DNA of 64,000 nt from a virus, in IMG/VR virus record IMGVR_UViG_3300044535_000389, positions 1-64,000 of that record. The stretch is one strand, 5' to 3'. Shown here in pieces: positions 1 through 7,340 of the stretch. Positions within the stretch are counted from its first letter, which is position 1, and every line of letters starts with the position of its first letter. Under the pieces are notes generated by a model, which had not been told where the DNA came from, searched no databases, and saw only the letters and a list, made by a program, of their open reading frames with translations. The position numbers were made by a program, and so were the translations under genes.

Positions 1-229
1 TAAGACCCAAGGCGGAACTAACAACTGCATCAACGCGAATAATATCATGGTTCATTGTCTTGACTCGGTTGTCGAGTCCCATAATAATACCCTGCATTCC
101 CTTGAGTGCTTTAACAACGCTCTCGAGGATGTAGTTGATAACAAAATATACGAAGACACCACCGAGCAAGGCCGCTGCAATGGGGAATCCTACATCTCCA
201 ATAAGTTTAAATATCGTATCGTATGACAT
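1..229 (-). CDS. Partial small membrane protein (C-terminus off window)
   Basis: An open minus-strand frame starts at the ATG at 229 and runs off the left edge without a stop (76 codons visible). Residues about 10-33 form one strongly hydrophobic segment (GFPIAAALLGGVFVYFVINY), followed by an amphipathic stretch rich in valine and charged residues. This layout (short N-terminus, one membrane span, helical tail) fits small phage membrane proteins of the UviB/BhlA/YvrJ holin-like type, but nothing proves that role. A TATAAATA late box at 238-245 lies just upstream, so late expression is likely. It is divergent from the plus-strand gene at 273. Confidence 0.7.
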   Translation of the reverse strand, partial: MSYDTIFKLIGDVGFPIAAALLGGVFVYFVINYILESVVKALKGMQGIIMGLDNRVKTMNHDIIRVDAVVSSALGL

Positions 230-237
230 ATCAATTC

Positions 238-249
238 TATTTATAAATA
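238..249. promoter_or_regulatory. Divergent T4-type late promoter (overlapping TATAAATA boxes)
   Basis: Two TATAAATA octamers overlap on opposite strands: plus 242-249 (facing the gene at 273) and minus 238-245 (facing the gene at 229). TATAAATA is the known recognition box of the T4 gp55 late sigma factor. One near-palindromic sequence thus seems to drive two divergent late genes. Confidence 0.75.
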
Positions 250-272
250 AACGTAAAGAAGGAAGACAAAAA

Positions 273-1007
273 ATGGCAGGTGCAGCGGCAGAAAGACAAG
301 AAAATACTTTTGTTAAGTCAATTAATGATGCGGTCAAGAAAAATCCGGCTGGAATTAAGATAAAAGCCGGTTCTCAGACTATTTCTGGAGTAATTAAAGC
401 GGAAAAATTCACCGGAAGACAAGTTTCTGGCTCTGAACCCTATATTGATGTCAATTTACATCTGGCTGACGGTAAAACTACAGTAGGCATCTCTATGAAA
501 GGTGAGACTGCGCCCTCATTAGCGGGTGGCGGACTGAAAGGCATCAATTTAGCCGTCCCAGGACTTGCGAATAAGTTTATGAAAGCAGTTTTAGCGCATC
601 TAAAGAAAAAAATTAAGCCCGGAGACAAAGTTCCGGACTGTTATGGTAAGATTAGTGACCAACATAAAGTAACAATTGTGGTTGGTAACAAAGATATGGG
701 TGGCCCAATTGACTACATGTATATTGGCAACATGACTCCCGTATCTAACTACAACAAAAGCACCAACACACTTTCGTTTAACAATGGAAACTTCTATGAA
801 GCAACCAAATATGCTAAGTCACATGACCTATATTTCAGACTTCGTGCTAGAAGAGAAGACCAAGTGTTTGATCCAACTGCAAAAGACAGTATGAACGTGC
901 CTAAAATCTATTCTAAGTCACCAAGTAAAGGGGACTCCGCCGGTAGAATAGTTGTTACCGACAAAGTCCCCAATAATGCATTACAAAATGTAGTTAATAT
1001 TGTTTAA
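273..1007 (+). CDS. Conserved-looking phage protein, possible nuclease-like fold
   Basis: The only plus-strand gene in the window. I start it at the ATG at 273 (244 aa), 7-8 bases after a GAAGGA ribosome-binding site and just downstream of a late promoter; the longer frame starting at 135 would cross that promoter. The protein is rich in Lys and Gly. Near residues 55-85 it has the order Glu-Pro, Asp-Val, a glycine turn, then Ile-Ser-Met-Lys-Gly, which resembles the D...(S)xK core of PD-(D/E)XK nucleases, followed by a glycine-rich GGGLKGI loop. The protein at 8159-9151 shares the D-V...ISxK arrangement. Function is otherwise unknown. Its end overlaps the convergent glycosyltransferase gene by 4 bases. 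Confidence 0.7.
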   Translation: MAGAAAERQENTFVKSINDAVKKNPAGIKIKAGSQTISGVIKAEKFTGRQVSGSEPYIDVNLHLADGKTTVGISMKGETAPSLAGGGLKGINLAVPGLANKFMKAVLAHLKKKIKPGDKVPDCYGKISDQHKVTIVVGNKDMGGPIDYMYIGNMTPVSNYNKSTNTLSFNNGNFYEATKYAKSHDLYFRLRARREDQVFDPTAKDSMNVPKIYSKSPSKGDSAGRIVVTDKVPNNALQNVVNIV

Positions 1008-1942
1008 ACGAAAACGTCTACGTCTAAATCCTTAGAATACTTTGTATCGGGCGGCAGAGTAATCAGCTTCATACCATAATTGTTGACGCCTTCGGGAAGA
1101 ACAACACCCTCTTTAAGAGTTAGTGTGTTCTTCTTGAAGGGTGTATAGTCAACATAATGATGCCAACGACCATAACGCCATACAACACGCGCAACATCTG
1201 GGTGCATATCAGCCAACATCTGTGACTTGTTGATGGTGCCCTTCTCGTGGTAACGCTTACCTTCTACTTCTTCACCCTCTTCCAAGAATTCTTTGTGATA
1301 GAACTCTGCGGTATTACCACCCTTGACGGTTTGTGTAGCAACTTTACCCTGCAAGAACGCATTGAACTGCACCGTGCAGTCACCATCTTTGAGGACGCGA
1401 AGGCAAATATCAGTATCTTCATTGTAACGACCGCGCCAGCGATGCTTACAATCGTTACGGATTAGCAATGTCGAGTAGATACGAGTGTTGGCGACATAAG
1501 GAGGATACTTCTGGTTCGGTGCAATGAAGAACCGATACTGCGGACCAGCAATGTAGAGGTTCTCATAACGGTCAAAGAAGTCTTCCATCACTTTGAAGAA
1601 CACACCAGACTCCACGCGAATACGTTCGTTGCGATACAGACGATAGAAATCTGAAATGTTATCATCTAGAACCCAGTGGGCATCTGCACCGATACTGATA
1701 GAGTGGTCCCATGCCCAGTTTCTAGCGCGACCGGGGCCATCACCGTGATTGGAGAACGGCGCAACCAGCAGAGTGACACCAGAAAGTCCGAAATTGGTTA
1801 TCGCATCTTTGTAGGGCTGCAAATCTTGAGGTTCGATAATGATATAATGCGGCACTCTCATACGAGAAAGTGACCGCGAAGTAATCATAGTATCGGCACG
1901 ACCCTTAGAAACAATGTAAACGGGGTATTTTGGGTTAGTCAT
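1004..1942 (-). CDS. TET/JBP-associated-type glycosyltransferase (TAGT-like)
   Basis: A 312 aa protein with the signature run of the TAGT/GREB-type glycosyltransferases: YPVYIVSKGR at residues 6-15, GPGRARNWAWDHS at about 69-81, a WVLDDNI metal/sugar-nucleotide motif at about 90-96, WRGRYNEDTDICLR at about 168-181, and GRWHHYVDY near 258. The DDN and EDTD acids fit a DxD-type catalytic centre. The family is known from phages in which oxidised 5-methylpyrimidines in DNA are glycosylated, so DNA hypermodification is the likeliest role. No TET/JBP oxygenase is recognised in this window. It overlaps the upstream GT-B gene by 8 bases, so the two are co-translated. Confidence 0.88.
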   Translation of the reverse strand: MTNPKYPVYIVSKGRADTMITSRSLSRMRVPHYIIIEPQDLQPYKDAITNFGLSGVTLLVAPFSNHGDGPGRARNWAWDHSISIGADAHWVLDDNISDFYRLYRNERIRVESGVFFKVMEDFFDRYENLYIAGPQYRFFIAPNQKYPPYVANTRIYSTLLIRNDCKHRWRGRYNEDTDICLRVLKDGDCTVQFNAFLQGKVATQTVKGGNTAEFYHKEFLEEGEEVEGKRYHEKGTINKSQMLADMHPDVARVVWRYGRWHHYVDYTPFKKNTLTLKEGVVLPEGVNNYGMKLITLPPDTKYSKDLDVDVFV

Positions 1943-3017
1943 AAAACAAATGATCCAATGATGTTGATTTCCATCTCGCCAAACTATCAGCGAACATATT
2001 ATTTAGGTTGAGAATCCAGTTCTCTTTACTGTGCTTGGCTTTAGTTCTATTAGATATATCACACCTTTGCTCAAAAGTCAAGCCTTTCAGTGTATTAATA
2101 ACATCTTCTAGTTCTTCTTGCTTGACATTCGTAGGAACCATGATATAGTCAGTATCACTATCAGCAACAGCTTGGCTACCATGTGTACCACTACTATCTG
2201 TAACAAGCACCAGAGGTAGTCCTCTTGTCAAGGCTTCTAATGCAGTAATGCCCCATGACTCCACAGGACAAGTAGAAACGTAAACAGAACCAGTTGCCAT
2301 TACTGCCATGGTATCATGGTGCTTCAAACCGCGAATTGTATCTCTTGGTGTTTCCCAATGAGCATTCTTCTCTGCATATTCTTTCTGTGTATCACTATCA
2401 AATAGAGGAATACTTGTTAGAACACAAGACTTTAGCGCAGACACTTTAAGTTTGTTGTGAAGAAAGAATGGATTCTTAGTAGGGTCCGTGCGACCAACTG
2501 TCACCGCATCAAAGTGTTTGTTTTCAGATACTTGTTCATCGCCGTTAGCAAAGGCTGAGTTGATATAACCATAAGCATTCAAAACATCATGGCCTACGAT
2601 ACGCTTAGAGATTGCATTCATCTTACTGTGTTGGTCTTTAGAGACGAAGTAAATGGAACCACCATTAGCAGCGAACTCTTCTTTGGCTTTGATGGATTCC
2701 ACGTTGTAGATAGACCGAATACCAGGCGAGTGATTAAGCCACACCACCGGTAAATCAAACTGTTGAAATGCTACTGTATACGCATGACTGAAATGATTAG
2801 TGAAGATAATGTCTGGCTTATGCTCATTCACAGCCCGTTGCATGATATCACCTGTTCTACGTTCCATTCTGTCTTCGAATGTAATGTAAACGGGTATCAC
2901 GCCTTCGATGTTCTCATACACCAGCTTCTGGAATAACTCCACACCACCAAGCACAACATCCGACTCAAGTCGGACATTCTTATCTTTGTGCTGGATGACG
3001 GGCATTAGTATTCTCAT
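1935..3017 (-). CDS. GT-B (GT4-like) glycosyltransferase
   Basis: 360 aa. The C-terminal half has the GT-B/GT4 donor-binding pattern: VGRTDPTKNPF (about 174-184) and VESWGITALEALTRGLPLVLV (about 254-274), in which E-x-W-G and the second E are the usual nucleotide-sugar contacts. The N-terminal half looks like an acceptor Rossmann domain starting with MRILMPV. It overlaps both neighbours (4 and 8 bases), so it is probably made together with the TAGT-like enzyme downstream and may act on the same product. Acceptor and sugar are unknown. Confidence 0.85.
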   Translation of the reverse strand: MRILMPVIQHKDKNVRLESDVVLGGVELFQKLVYENIEGVIPVYITFEDRMERRTGDIMQRAVNEHKPDIIFTNHFSHAYTVAFQQFDLPVVWLNHSPGIRSIYNVESIKAKEEFAANGGSIYFVSKDQHSKMNAISKRIVGHDVLNAYGYINSAFANGDEQVSENKHFDAVTVGRTDPTKNPFFLHNKLKVSALKSCVLTSIPLFDSDTQKEYAEKNAHWETPRDTIRGLKHHDTMAVMATGSVYVSTCPVESWGITALEALTRGLPLVLVTDSSGTHGSQAVADSDTDYIMVPTNVKQEELEDVINTLKGLTFEQRCDISNRTKAKHSKENWILNLNNMFADSLARWKSTSLDHLFYD

Positions 3018-3625
3018 TCGGCTTCAATCCAGCGCAGAAGATAATTCGGTGTCCGTTCTAGCTTGGGGTGCCAGATTGCTTTAGACTTATCCGTCAGCAC
3101 CTGGTCAATGCGCCGCGAGAACTCTTCATAGTCCTCAAGCCGACGAAACTTCACAATAACCGAACGAATTGGTCCGTTATCTTCTAGATACTCAAACTCT
3201 GGCATCCCCACCCAATGCTCTTTCCAAGCACTCTCTTCGGTATCATTCACTTCCACTTCAAGCGAAGCTAGATTCTTATCCGTTCGCGGAGCGCATAGGC
3301 GCCTATCCACATCCACCAATGGTGCTTGGCCATCATCAAACAGCGCAGCACGAGGGTCTGCCAAAGGGTACCAGAAGTCTTTAAGATTACTCGCTACGAT
3401 ATACCCGATACGCTTAGAGAGGTCTACGATATCTTCTACGGTGCGGAAGTGGACGTAGATAGCCTTCCACAGGTCTTGGTCTACCTTCTTCTTACCAGAA
3501 TTATCCGCAAGCGGAGTATCTATCACCCCTACCAGATGCTCAAGGGACATGCGATACTCGTCTTGCATCCGCGCATTCTGGTCGAGATAGTTTTCATAAT
3601 CACCAGATTCTTTTACTTCACTCAT
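3014..3625 (-). CDS. Hypothetical protein with an internal duplication
   Basis: 203 aa, not assigned to a function. Two copies of a short alpha/beta unit are visible: one at about residues 55-87 (FRTVEDIVDLSKRIG ... FWYPL) and one at about 157-190 (FRRLEDYEEFSRRID ... IWHPK). Each ends in an aromatic-Pro pair after a helix, a pattern I have seen in phage and mobile-element proteins of unknown role. It has its own sigma70-like promoter (3645-3673), a GGAG ribosome-binding site, and is translationally coupled to the glycosyltransferase downstream. Confidence 0.8.
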   Translation of the reverse strand: MSEVKESGDYENYLDQNARMQDEYRMSLEHLVGVIDTPLADNSGKKKVDQDLWKAIYVHFRTVEDIVDLSKRIGYIVASNLKDFWYPLADPRAALFDDGQAPLVDVDRRLCAPRTDKNLASLEVEVNDTEESAWKEHWVGMPEFEYLEDNGPIRSVIVKFRRLEDYEEFSRRIDQVLTDKSKAIWHPKLERTPNYLLRWIEAE

Positions 3626-3644
3626 AACATCTCCTTATTCCACC

Positions 3645-3673
3645 AATATAACACTATTAGCTATACAAGTCAA
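3645..3673 (-). promoter_or_regulatory. Sigma70-like promoter
   Basis: Minus strand: -35 TTGACT (3668-3673), 17-base spacer, -10 TATATT (3645-3650). It sits inside the end of the epimerase gene and drives the 203 aa gene and the glycosyltransferases. Confidence 0.65.
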
Positions 3674-4502
3674 GCATTTTCCTAATACCTTCTCTTAATT
3701 TCGTAGAAGGACCAAACCCAAGGTCTTTGCGCAATTTACTACCATCCATACGCTGGTAAGGTATCTCAGAAAAATCCTTCTTATTATATAGGATAGGTAA
3801 TTTGGTACCCATCTCCTCTTGGATTATATCAATAACCTCTCTCGTAGAGTAATTCTCCTCACTCGTCACGTTATAAGCGCCAGCTAGATTCTCCCTCCTC
3901 GCAAACGCCATAATAACCTCACACAGGTCGCCAATCCACAGATAGTCACGGCGCATCTCCTCAGACCCCGCCCATATCATAGGCGCCTCACCGCACCGCA
4001 GCCGCGCCACCGTACCAGGTATCAGCCGCGTAAGGTTATTATCGTGCGGCCCGTAAGTATTCGTAAGCCGCAAAGAGATTACGTCCATACCATAATAGTC
4101 ACGGTAGAAATCACACAGTTCCGCAGCCAACACCTTGGACTTCTCATAAGGAGAAAAGCCATTCAATGGTGCAGTCTCCGTCAATGGTTTCAGACTTTGC
4201 GCACCATATACCTTATCAGACTCCAGCACAATCACTGGAACACCAAGACCTCGAGCGGATTCCAATACACTAGCAGTAGCAAGAGTATTACTGAGGAACG
4301 CACCCATGGGATTAGTCGCACACACCGATACAATAGAATTGCCAGCGCAGTGGACAATCGCCTCGATATTACTCATATTATCAACGGCTACGCGAAACTC
4401 CGTGGTCGCAACATCTAGATCGGTTACAACCCATTCCACAGTGGGTTGATGGTATCTCAGAGACTTACCAATGAAGCCTTCATGCCCAGTCAATAATATC
4501 AC
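3657..4502 (-). CDS. NAD-dependent epimerase/dehydratase (SDR family)
   Basis: 281 aa extended-SDR enzyme. TGHEGFIG at the N-terminus is the GxxGxxG dinucleotide loop, and SPYEKSK around residue 134 carries the YxxxK catalytic pair. LRLTNTYGP and DYLWIGDL match nucleotide-sugar epimerases/dehydratases. I place the start at the GTG at 4502, which overlaps the TGA of the sulfotransferase gene (GTGA) and gives the usual M-I-L-L-T-G beginning; an in-frame GTG at 4520 is the alternative. Probably makes the nucleotide sugar used by the neighbouring glycosyltransferases. Substrate not determinable. Confidence 0.88.
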   Translation of the reverse strand: MILLTGHEGFIGKSLRYHQPTVEWVVTDLDVATTEFRVAVDNMSNIEAIVHCAGNSIVSVCATNPMGAFLSNTLATASVLESARGLGVPVIVLESDKVYGAQSLKPLTETAPLNGFSPYEKSKVLAAELCDFYRDYYGMDVISLRLTNTYGPHDNNLTRLIPGTVARLRCGEAPMIWAGSEEMRRDYLWIGDLCEVIMAFARRENLAGAYNVTSEENYSTREVIDIIQEEMGTKLPILYNKKDFSEIPYQRMDGSKLRKDLGFGPSTKLREGIRKMLDLYS

Positions 4503-5005
4503 GGCGTCAACTCTTTCCACTCTTCCGGGCTAATGACGTTACAATTTTTTCTAAAGTATCGATACTGTATCAACTCTTCTCTTAGACCCGATGAACCTTT
4601 AGCATCATGTCTATTAACATTGTTACTGTTAGATACCAGAGTACCCTCATCCATGGGTAAGTAATCACTCAAGTTTTCGAAAGGAATTATCTCAAAGTCA
4701 ACATAGCGTGGAATATTGATAAGATATGGCTGTCTGTGAACCCATATCCAAAAGTCTTTATCCATACCGTTGTGAGGTTCATGATGGATAAACCAACCCG
4801 TTGTCTCGAACACCTCAGCAGACTTCCATCTGTCTATAGGGTTTCGTAGCACAAGAACTCTTCTCGTAGTAGAATTTATCCACTCGTTCCATCGGTCATG
4901 CATACCCCTTGGCACCTCTTCGAAGCCAAAGTATTTGCGCATCGATGTATGTCCACATCTAGTGTTAGACAATACATGGACATTACCGTTGTCGTGTATG
5001 AACAT
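4499..5005 (-). CDS. Sulfotransferase-like protein
   Basis: 168 aa. SNTRCGHTSMRKYF at residues 13-26 fits the 5'-phosphosulfate-binding loop of PAPS-dependent sulfotransferases, and VLVLRNPIDRW at about 50-60 fits the 3'-phosphate loop (R-x-P-x-x-R). It is shorter than most family members (about 250 aa), so it is a minimal or trimmed form. Start ATG at 5005 directly follows the TGA of the upstream gene. It lies between a small gene and a sugar epimerase, suggesting sulfation of a glycan or modified base; this is inference. Confidence 0.7.
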   Translation of the reverse strand: MFIHDNGNVHVLSNTRCGHTSMRKYFGFEEVPRGMHDRWNEWINSTTRRVLVLRNPIDRWKSAEVFETTGWFIHHEPHNGMDKDFWIWVHRQPYLINIPRYVDFEIIPFENLSDYLPMDEGTLVSNSNNVNRHDAKGSSGLREELIQYRYFRKNCNVISPEEWKELTP

Positions 5006-5188
5006 TCAGGTAGCTGCCTCGGTGCTCCGCTGTAGTATAGTAGCATTAACTAGCTTCCACACAATCTGTTCAATGATATTGGCTTCTTCGTCCATATCCA
5101 TATCATAGAGAGCCATCTGTAGGTCACCTACGCGGCCATCTACGAGGTCATCGAAATACGGGGCATCTTGTTCTAGTAGTATATTCAT
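5006..5188 (-). CDS. Small acidic hypothetical protein
   Basis: 60 aa, strongly acidic in the middle (DMDMDEEANIIEQ), no recognised family. A GAGGAGAGTAAG stretch ahead of the ATG is a good ribosome-binding region. Its TGA is followed at once by the ATG of the sulfotransferase, so they share an mRNA. Confidence 0.65.
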   Translation of the reverse strand: MNILLEQDAPYFDDLVDGRVGDLQMALYDMDMDEEANIIEQIVWKLVNATILQRSTEAAT

Positions 5189-5230
5189 TTACTTACTCTC
5201 CTCGACTTTATTTAGGGGTTTTTGGTGGCG

Positions 5231-5350
5231 CGAAAAATTCTGGTGGAGGCCATCAGCTTTTTCCTTGGTGCCAGGTGAACGACCTTAAAGCAAGCCGCGT
5301 CTAAAGTCTTGGCACCTAGCCCGGGCCCACCAGATTTCACTATGGCTTAC
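5231..5350 (-). ncRNA. Structured RNA candidate with a terminator-like end
   Basis: No frame crosses this intergenic stretch. On the minus strand it folds as nested stems: an outer stem of 8 bp (5337-5344 with 5239-5246, TCTGGTGG/CCACCAGA), a 7 bp stem (5310-5316 with 5267-5273, GGTGCCA/TGGCACC) and an inner 7 bp stem (5302-5308 with 5281-5287) that needs one G-U pair on the minus strand but would have an A-C clash on the plus strand. Right after the outer stem the minus strand reads AATTTTT, like an intrinsic terminator. I do not recognise the family. Confidence 0.6.
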
Positions 5351-5369
5351 CTGGCTCTAAGTCTGTGCA

Positions 5370-5401
5370 ACCGCACCTTACTACAACCGTATCTTACTAC
5401 A
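5370..5401. repeat. Tandem repeat, 2 x 16 bp
   Basis: Two head-to-tail 16-base units, 5370-5385 and 5386-5401, differ at two positions (plus strand ACCGCACCTTACTACA and ACCGTATCTTACTACA). They lie between the structured RNA candidate and the small Cys-rich gene. A CGGG-TTCG-CCCG mini-hairpin follows at about 5408-5419. Confidence 0.6.
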
Positions 5402-5420
5402 GGTTACCGGGTTCGCCCGC

Positions 5421-5645
5421 TCACTTCATGGCCCGACGGAGCCTTGCCATATCTTTATCCATAAAGTCACCATCGGCTGACCACTGCCTAAACGCTACAC
5501 ATTCGAGCATCTTAGCACCACAGTCTTCCATCATCGGACATCCATCACAGGGTACATCCCGTGCGCTCTCTGGTGTTCCAGTATCAAGCATCGATACCCG
5601 GCTGGGTTCGTGCTGATAATACATATCGAAGCCAATCATATCCAT
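5421..5645 (-). CDS. Small Cys-rich (metal-binding) protein
   Basis: 74 aa. Four closely spaced cysteines (CDGCPMMEDCGAKMLEC, residues about 33-49) followed by V-A-F-R-Q-W form a compact putative zinc or Fe-S site; similar small Cys-motif proteins occur in other phages, function unknown. ATG at 5645 preceded by AGGAAA. Downstream lies the structured RNA candidate. Confidence 0.72.
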   Translation of the reverse strand: MDMIGFDMYYQHEPSRVSMLDTGTPESARDVPCDGCPMMEDCGAKMLECVAFRQWSADGDFMDKDMARLRRAMK

Positions 5646-5663
5646 AATATATTTCCTTTTTTA

Positions 5664-5996
5664 TTAGAGGTAGTATGGTCCAGTCCACTGGATCTTATAA
5701 CCACCGTCTAGGATGTTACCACGTGCTTTGTTCTTAGTAGGTGCATTCCAACCAGCAGCTTTGAGGATATCACCCTTACGGAACCCCTTAGCGCAGTCTT
5801 CTTTCTGAATGAAGCCCCACACGCTGTTCTGTGTCACGATGCGGATATACTTGCGGCCTTCTTCGACGCGGATACCCTCTACAAACTCTTCATACATGCG
5901 GTCATTAATCTCGCTGCGGGCCTTACCACTGCATGTCTGCCATGCGAAGTAGTCGGCGTTGATATCTTGGATTAGCTGTTCAATCTGGTTCTGCAT
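5664..5996 (-). CDS. Conserved hypothetical phage protein
   Basis: 110 aa, soluble. The C-terminal half (KGDILKAAGWNAPTKNKARGNILDGGY...WTGPYYL) is a pattern I recall from small proteins in many unrelated phages, with no known role. A full sigma70-like promoter at 6028-6055 lies 32 bases upstream. Confidence 0.75.
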   Translation of the reverse strand: MQNQIEQLIQDINADYFAWQTCSGKARSEINDRMYEEFVEGIRVEEGRKYIRIVTQNSVWGFIQKEDCAKGFRKGDILKAAGWNAPTKNKARGNILDGGYKIQWTGPYYL

Positions 5997-6027
5997 GATG
6001 ATTCTCTTTCTTTTCTCTTACTATACC

Positions 6028-6055
6028 AATATACACGATTCGCAGGGAATGTCAA
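6028..6055 (-). promoter_or_regulatory. Sigma70-like early promoter, module member
   Basis: -35 TTGACA (6050-6055), 16-base spacer with GCGAATC, -10 TATATT (6028-6033). The -35 box overlaps the TGA stop of the upstream gene (6052). Drives the 110 aa gene. Confidence 0.75.
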
Positions 6056-6258
6056 GCGGTATTTTGAAGAATTCTATTGCGCTTTGTGAGGCTATAACCA
6101 TCTTCGTACCATGGTGCATCGTCTGGTGTGATGAGTTCGGTATAACGAATGCCCGCTTGGACACGCATGTAATTCCAGAACTTACGAGCATCTTCGAAGT
6201 TATCGAACAGCTTGTCCTTAAGGGAATAGTTGTAATAGCGATATTGGACCTTATACAT
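6052..6258 (-). CDS. Small hypothetical protein
   Basis: 68 aa, rich in Tyr and Asp, unrecognised. It has the repeated promoter (6290-6317) and the conserved leader AAAGTGATTCGTT-ATG shared with at least seven other genes here, marking it as part of that regulon. Its TGA is reused in the -35 box of the next promoter. Confidence 0.75.
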   Translation of the reverse strand: MYKVQYRYYNYSLKDKLFDNFEDARKFWNYMRVQAGIRYTELITPDDAPWYEDGYSLTKRNRILQNTA

Positions 6259-6289
6259 AACGAATCACTTTCTCTCTGACTTCTATTTC

Positions 6290-6317
6290 ACTATAGCAGA
6301 ACCAGTAGTAATGTCAA
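6290..6317 (-). promoter_or_regulatory. Sigma70-like early promoter, module member
   Basis: TTGACA (6312-6317), 16-base spacer, TATAGT (6290-6295). The leader carries GATTCG just before the ATG of the 68 aa gene. Confidence 0.72.
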
Positions 6318-6419
6318 CCATTCATTTCAGCTAACCAAGTGATTGATTCATTAGAGTTATTCTTTAGTCGCTACACTCCTTTATAACACATGGCAAGTGA
6401 TTCGTCAAGAGAAAAACAT

Positions 6420-6451
6420 AAAAAAGGTCCCCGAGTCGAAACCCGAGGACC
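6420..6451 (-). terminator. Rho-independent terminator
   Basis: Minus strand: a 10 bp stem (one arm 6442-6451, other 6426-6435; GGTCCTCGGG/CTCGGGGACC with G-U pairs), 6-base loop, then TTTTTT at 6420-6425. It closes the single-gene unit 6481-6645. Confidence 0.85.
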
Positions 6452-6480
6452 AGTGTGTGACCTAGAGAAAGGAAGTAAAA

Positions 6481-6645
6481 CTAGGTCATGATGAAACGCT
6501 GTGGCATACGCTTGTTGATAAAGCTAGTGGCATATTGCTCAACCGCATGCTTGGAACCCTTTCGGTCCGCTACCCAGGAACCGTTAACGTATAGGTCCAG
6601 CAGGTAGGTACCAGGCTTTATCTTCGTAATGGTATAGTCTCGCAT
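6481..6645 (-). CDS. Small hypothetical protein
   Basis: 54 aa when started at the ATG at 6645 (MRDYTITK), which has a clean AGGAG site 7 bases upstream; the longer frame to 6717 would begin upstream of its own promoter. Predicted compact basic beta-rich protein, no recognised family. It forms its own transcription unit between the promoter at 6697-6725 and the terminator at 6420-6451. Confidence 0.75.
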   Translation of the reverse strand: MRDYTITKIKPGTYLLDLYVNGSWVADRKGSKHAVEQYATSFINKRMPQRFIMT

Positions 6646-6696
6646 GGTGGTTCTCCTAGTGAGGGTTACCGAACCGTTATGATTCGTATTATCTAT

Positions 6697-6725
6697 AATA
6701 TAACACAAAGGCACCATGGTGTCAA
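6697..6725 (-). promoter_or_regulatory. Sigma70-like promoter
   Basis: TTGACA (6720-6725), 17-base spacer, TATATT (6697-6702). It lacks the CGAATC spacer element of the repeated module. Confidence 0.72.
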
Positions 6726-6726
6726 G

Positions 6727-6755
6727 TAAAAAATGCGCGGCGGTGCCGAGGAGGA
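6727..6755 (-). terminator. Possible terminator of the HD-hydrolase operon
   Basis: Minus strand: CGGC-ACC-GCCG hairpin followed after CGCA by TTTTTT. It lies about 150 bases after the last gene of the operon 6902-8066. The stem is short, so this is moderate evidence. The intervening 6756-6901 holds a small direct repeat (ACTGGGTTNA-type units around 6875-6910) and no gene that I can support. Confidence 0.5.
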
Positions 6756-6901
6756 GGGAATTGGCCGAGGATTAAGACCAGGTTATATGGTCGCTAATAT
6801 GCTCTGGTGGCGTGGTCTAGTTCATGGACACTGGAATCTGAATATTATACTAATAGTTAGTGGGATTTACTAACCCCAGTTCAACCCAGTGTAACCCAGT
6901 G

Positions 6902-7057
6902 TCAACCCCAGTCTAGTTGTTCTCTCACCACTGGTACAATGACTGTCTTGTCATCTTCTCTTATAGCTTTATGGGTTGCTTCTCTCTCTGTGATATACTT
7001 ACCATACTGGTGATTGGTATATCCTAGTTCATTCTCTATAAGATAATTGTTACTCAT
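6902..7057 (-). CDS. Small hypothetical protein, operon end
   Basis: 51 aa from the ATG at 7057 (MSNNYLIENE), which overlaps the TAA of the preceding gene (TAATG); the longer frame to 7105 ignores this coupling. Contains a conserved-looking E-R-E-A-T-H-K-A-I helix. Function unknown. Last of six coupled genes. Confidence 0.65.
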   Translation of the reverse strand: MSNNYLIENELGYTNHQYGKYITEREATHKAIREDDKTVIVPVVREQLDWG

Positions 7058-7152
7058 TACACAAGGATGACCAATATAACGATGATTGCTACTACTAATG
7101 ACCATTCTACTGGTCCATAGTCTTTGATGATTTCTTTAATAAATTTAATCAA
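7057..7152 (-). CDS. Tiny membrane protein
   Basis: 31 aa beginning at a TTG (7152) that overlaps the TGA of the upstream gene (TTGA) and ending in TAA overlapped by the next ATG. After a charged N-terminus (IKFIKEIIKDYGPVEW) it is a single 15-residue span of V, I, L and A. The coupling on both sides is the main support. Confidence 0.55.
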   Translation of the reverse strand: MIKFIKEIIKDYGPVEWSLVVAIIVILVILV

Positions 7153-7283
7153 AATTGATACTCCACCCAATAGTGTGCTGTTTTACCACTGGACCATGTT
7201 ACCTTACTACCTCTATATCTCTTATATGGAATAAGAGGTGTTTCGGTTGGTAGTGGTAGTTTCTTCCATTCTTTCTCTGTCAT
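7149..7283 (-). CDS. Small basic hypothetical protein
   Basis: 44 aa, MTEKEWKKLPLPTETPLIPY and onward, ending WVEYQF. Too short for routine gene calling, but coupled to its downstream neighbour by a TTGA overlap and preceded by AGAGAGATAACAGT. Unrecognised. Confidence 0.6.
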   Translation of the reverse strand: MTEKEWKKLPLPTETPLIPYKRYRGSKVTWSSGKTAHYWVEYQF

Positions 7284-7340
7284 ACTGTTATCTCTCTATA
7301 CAAAAATAATGAAAAATTGTTCATTTCGGCCGTGTGGTGA

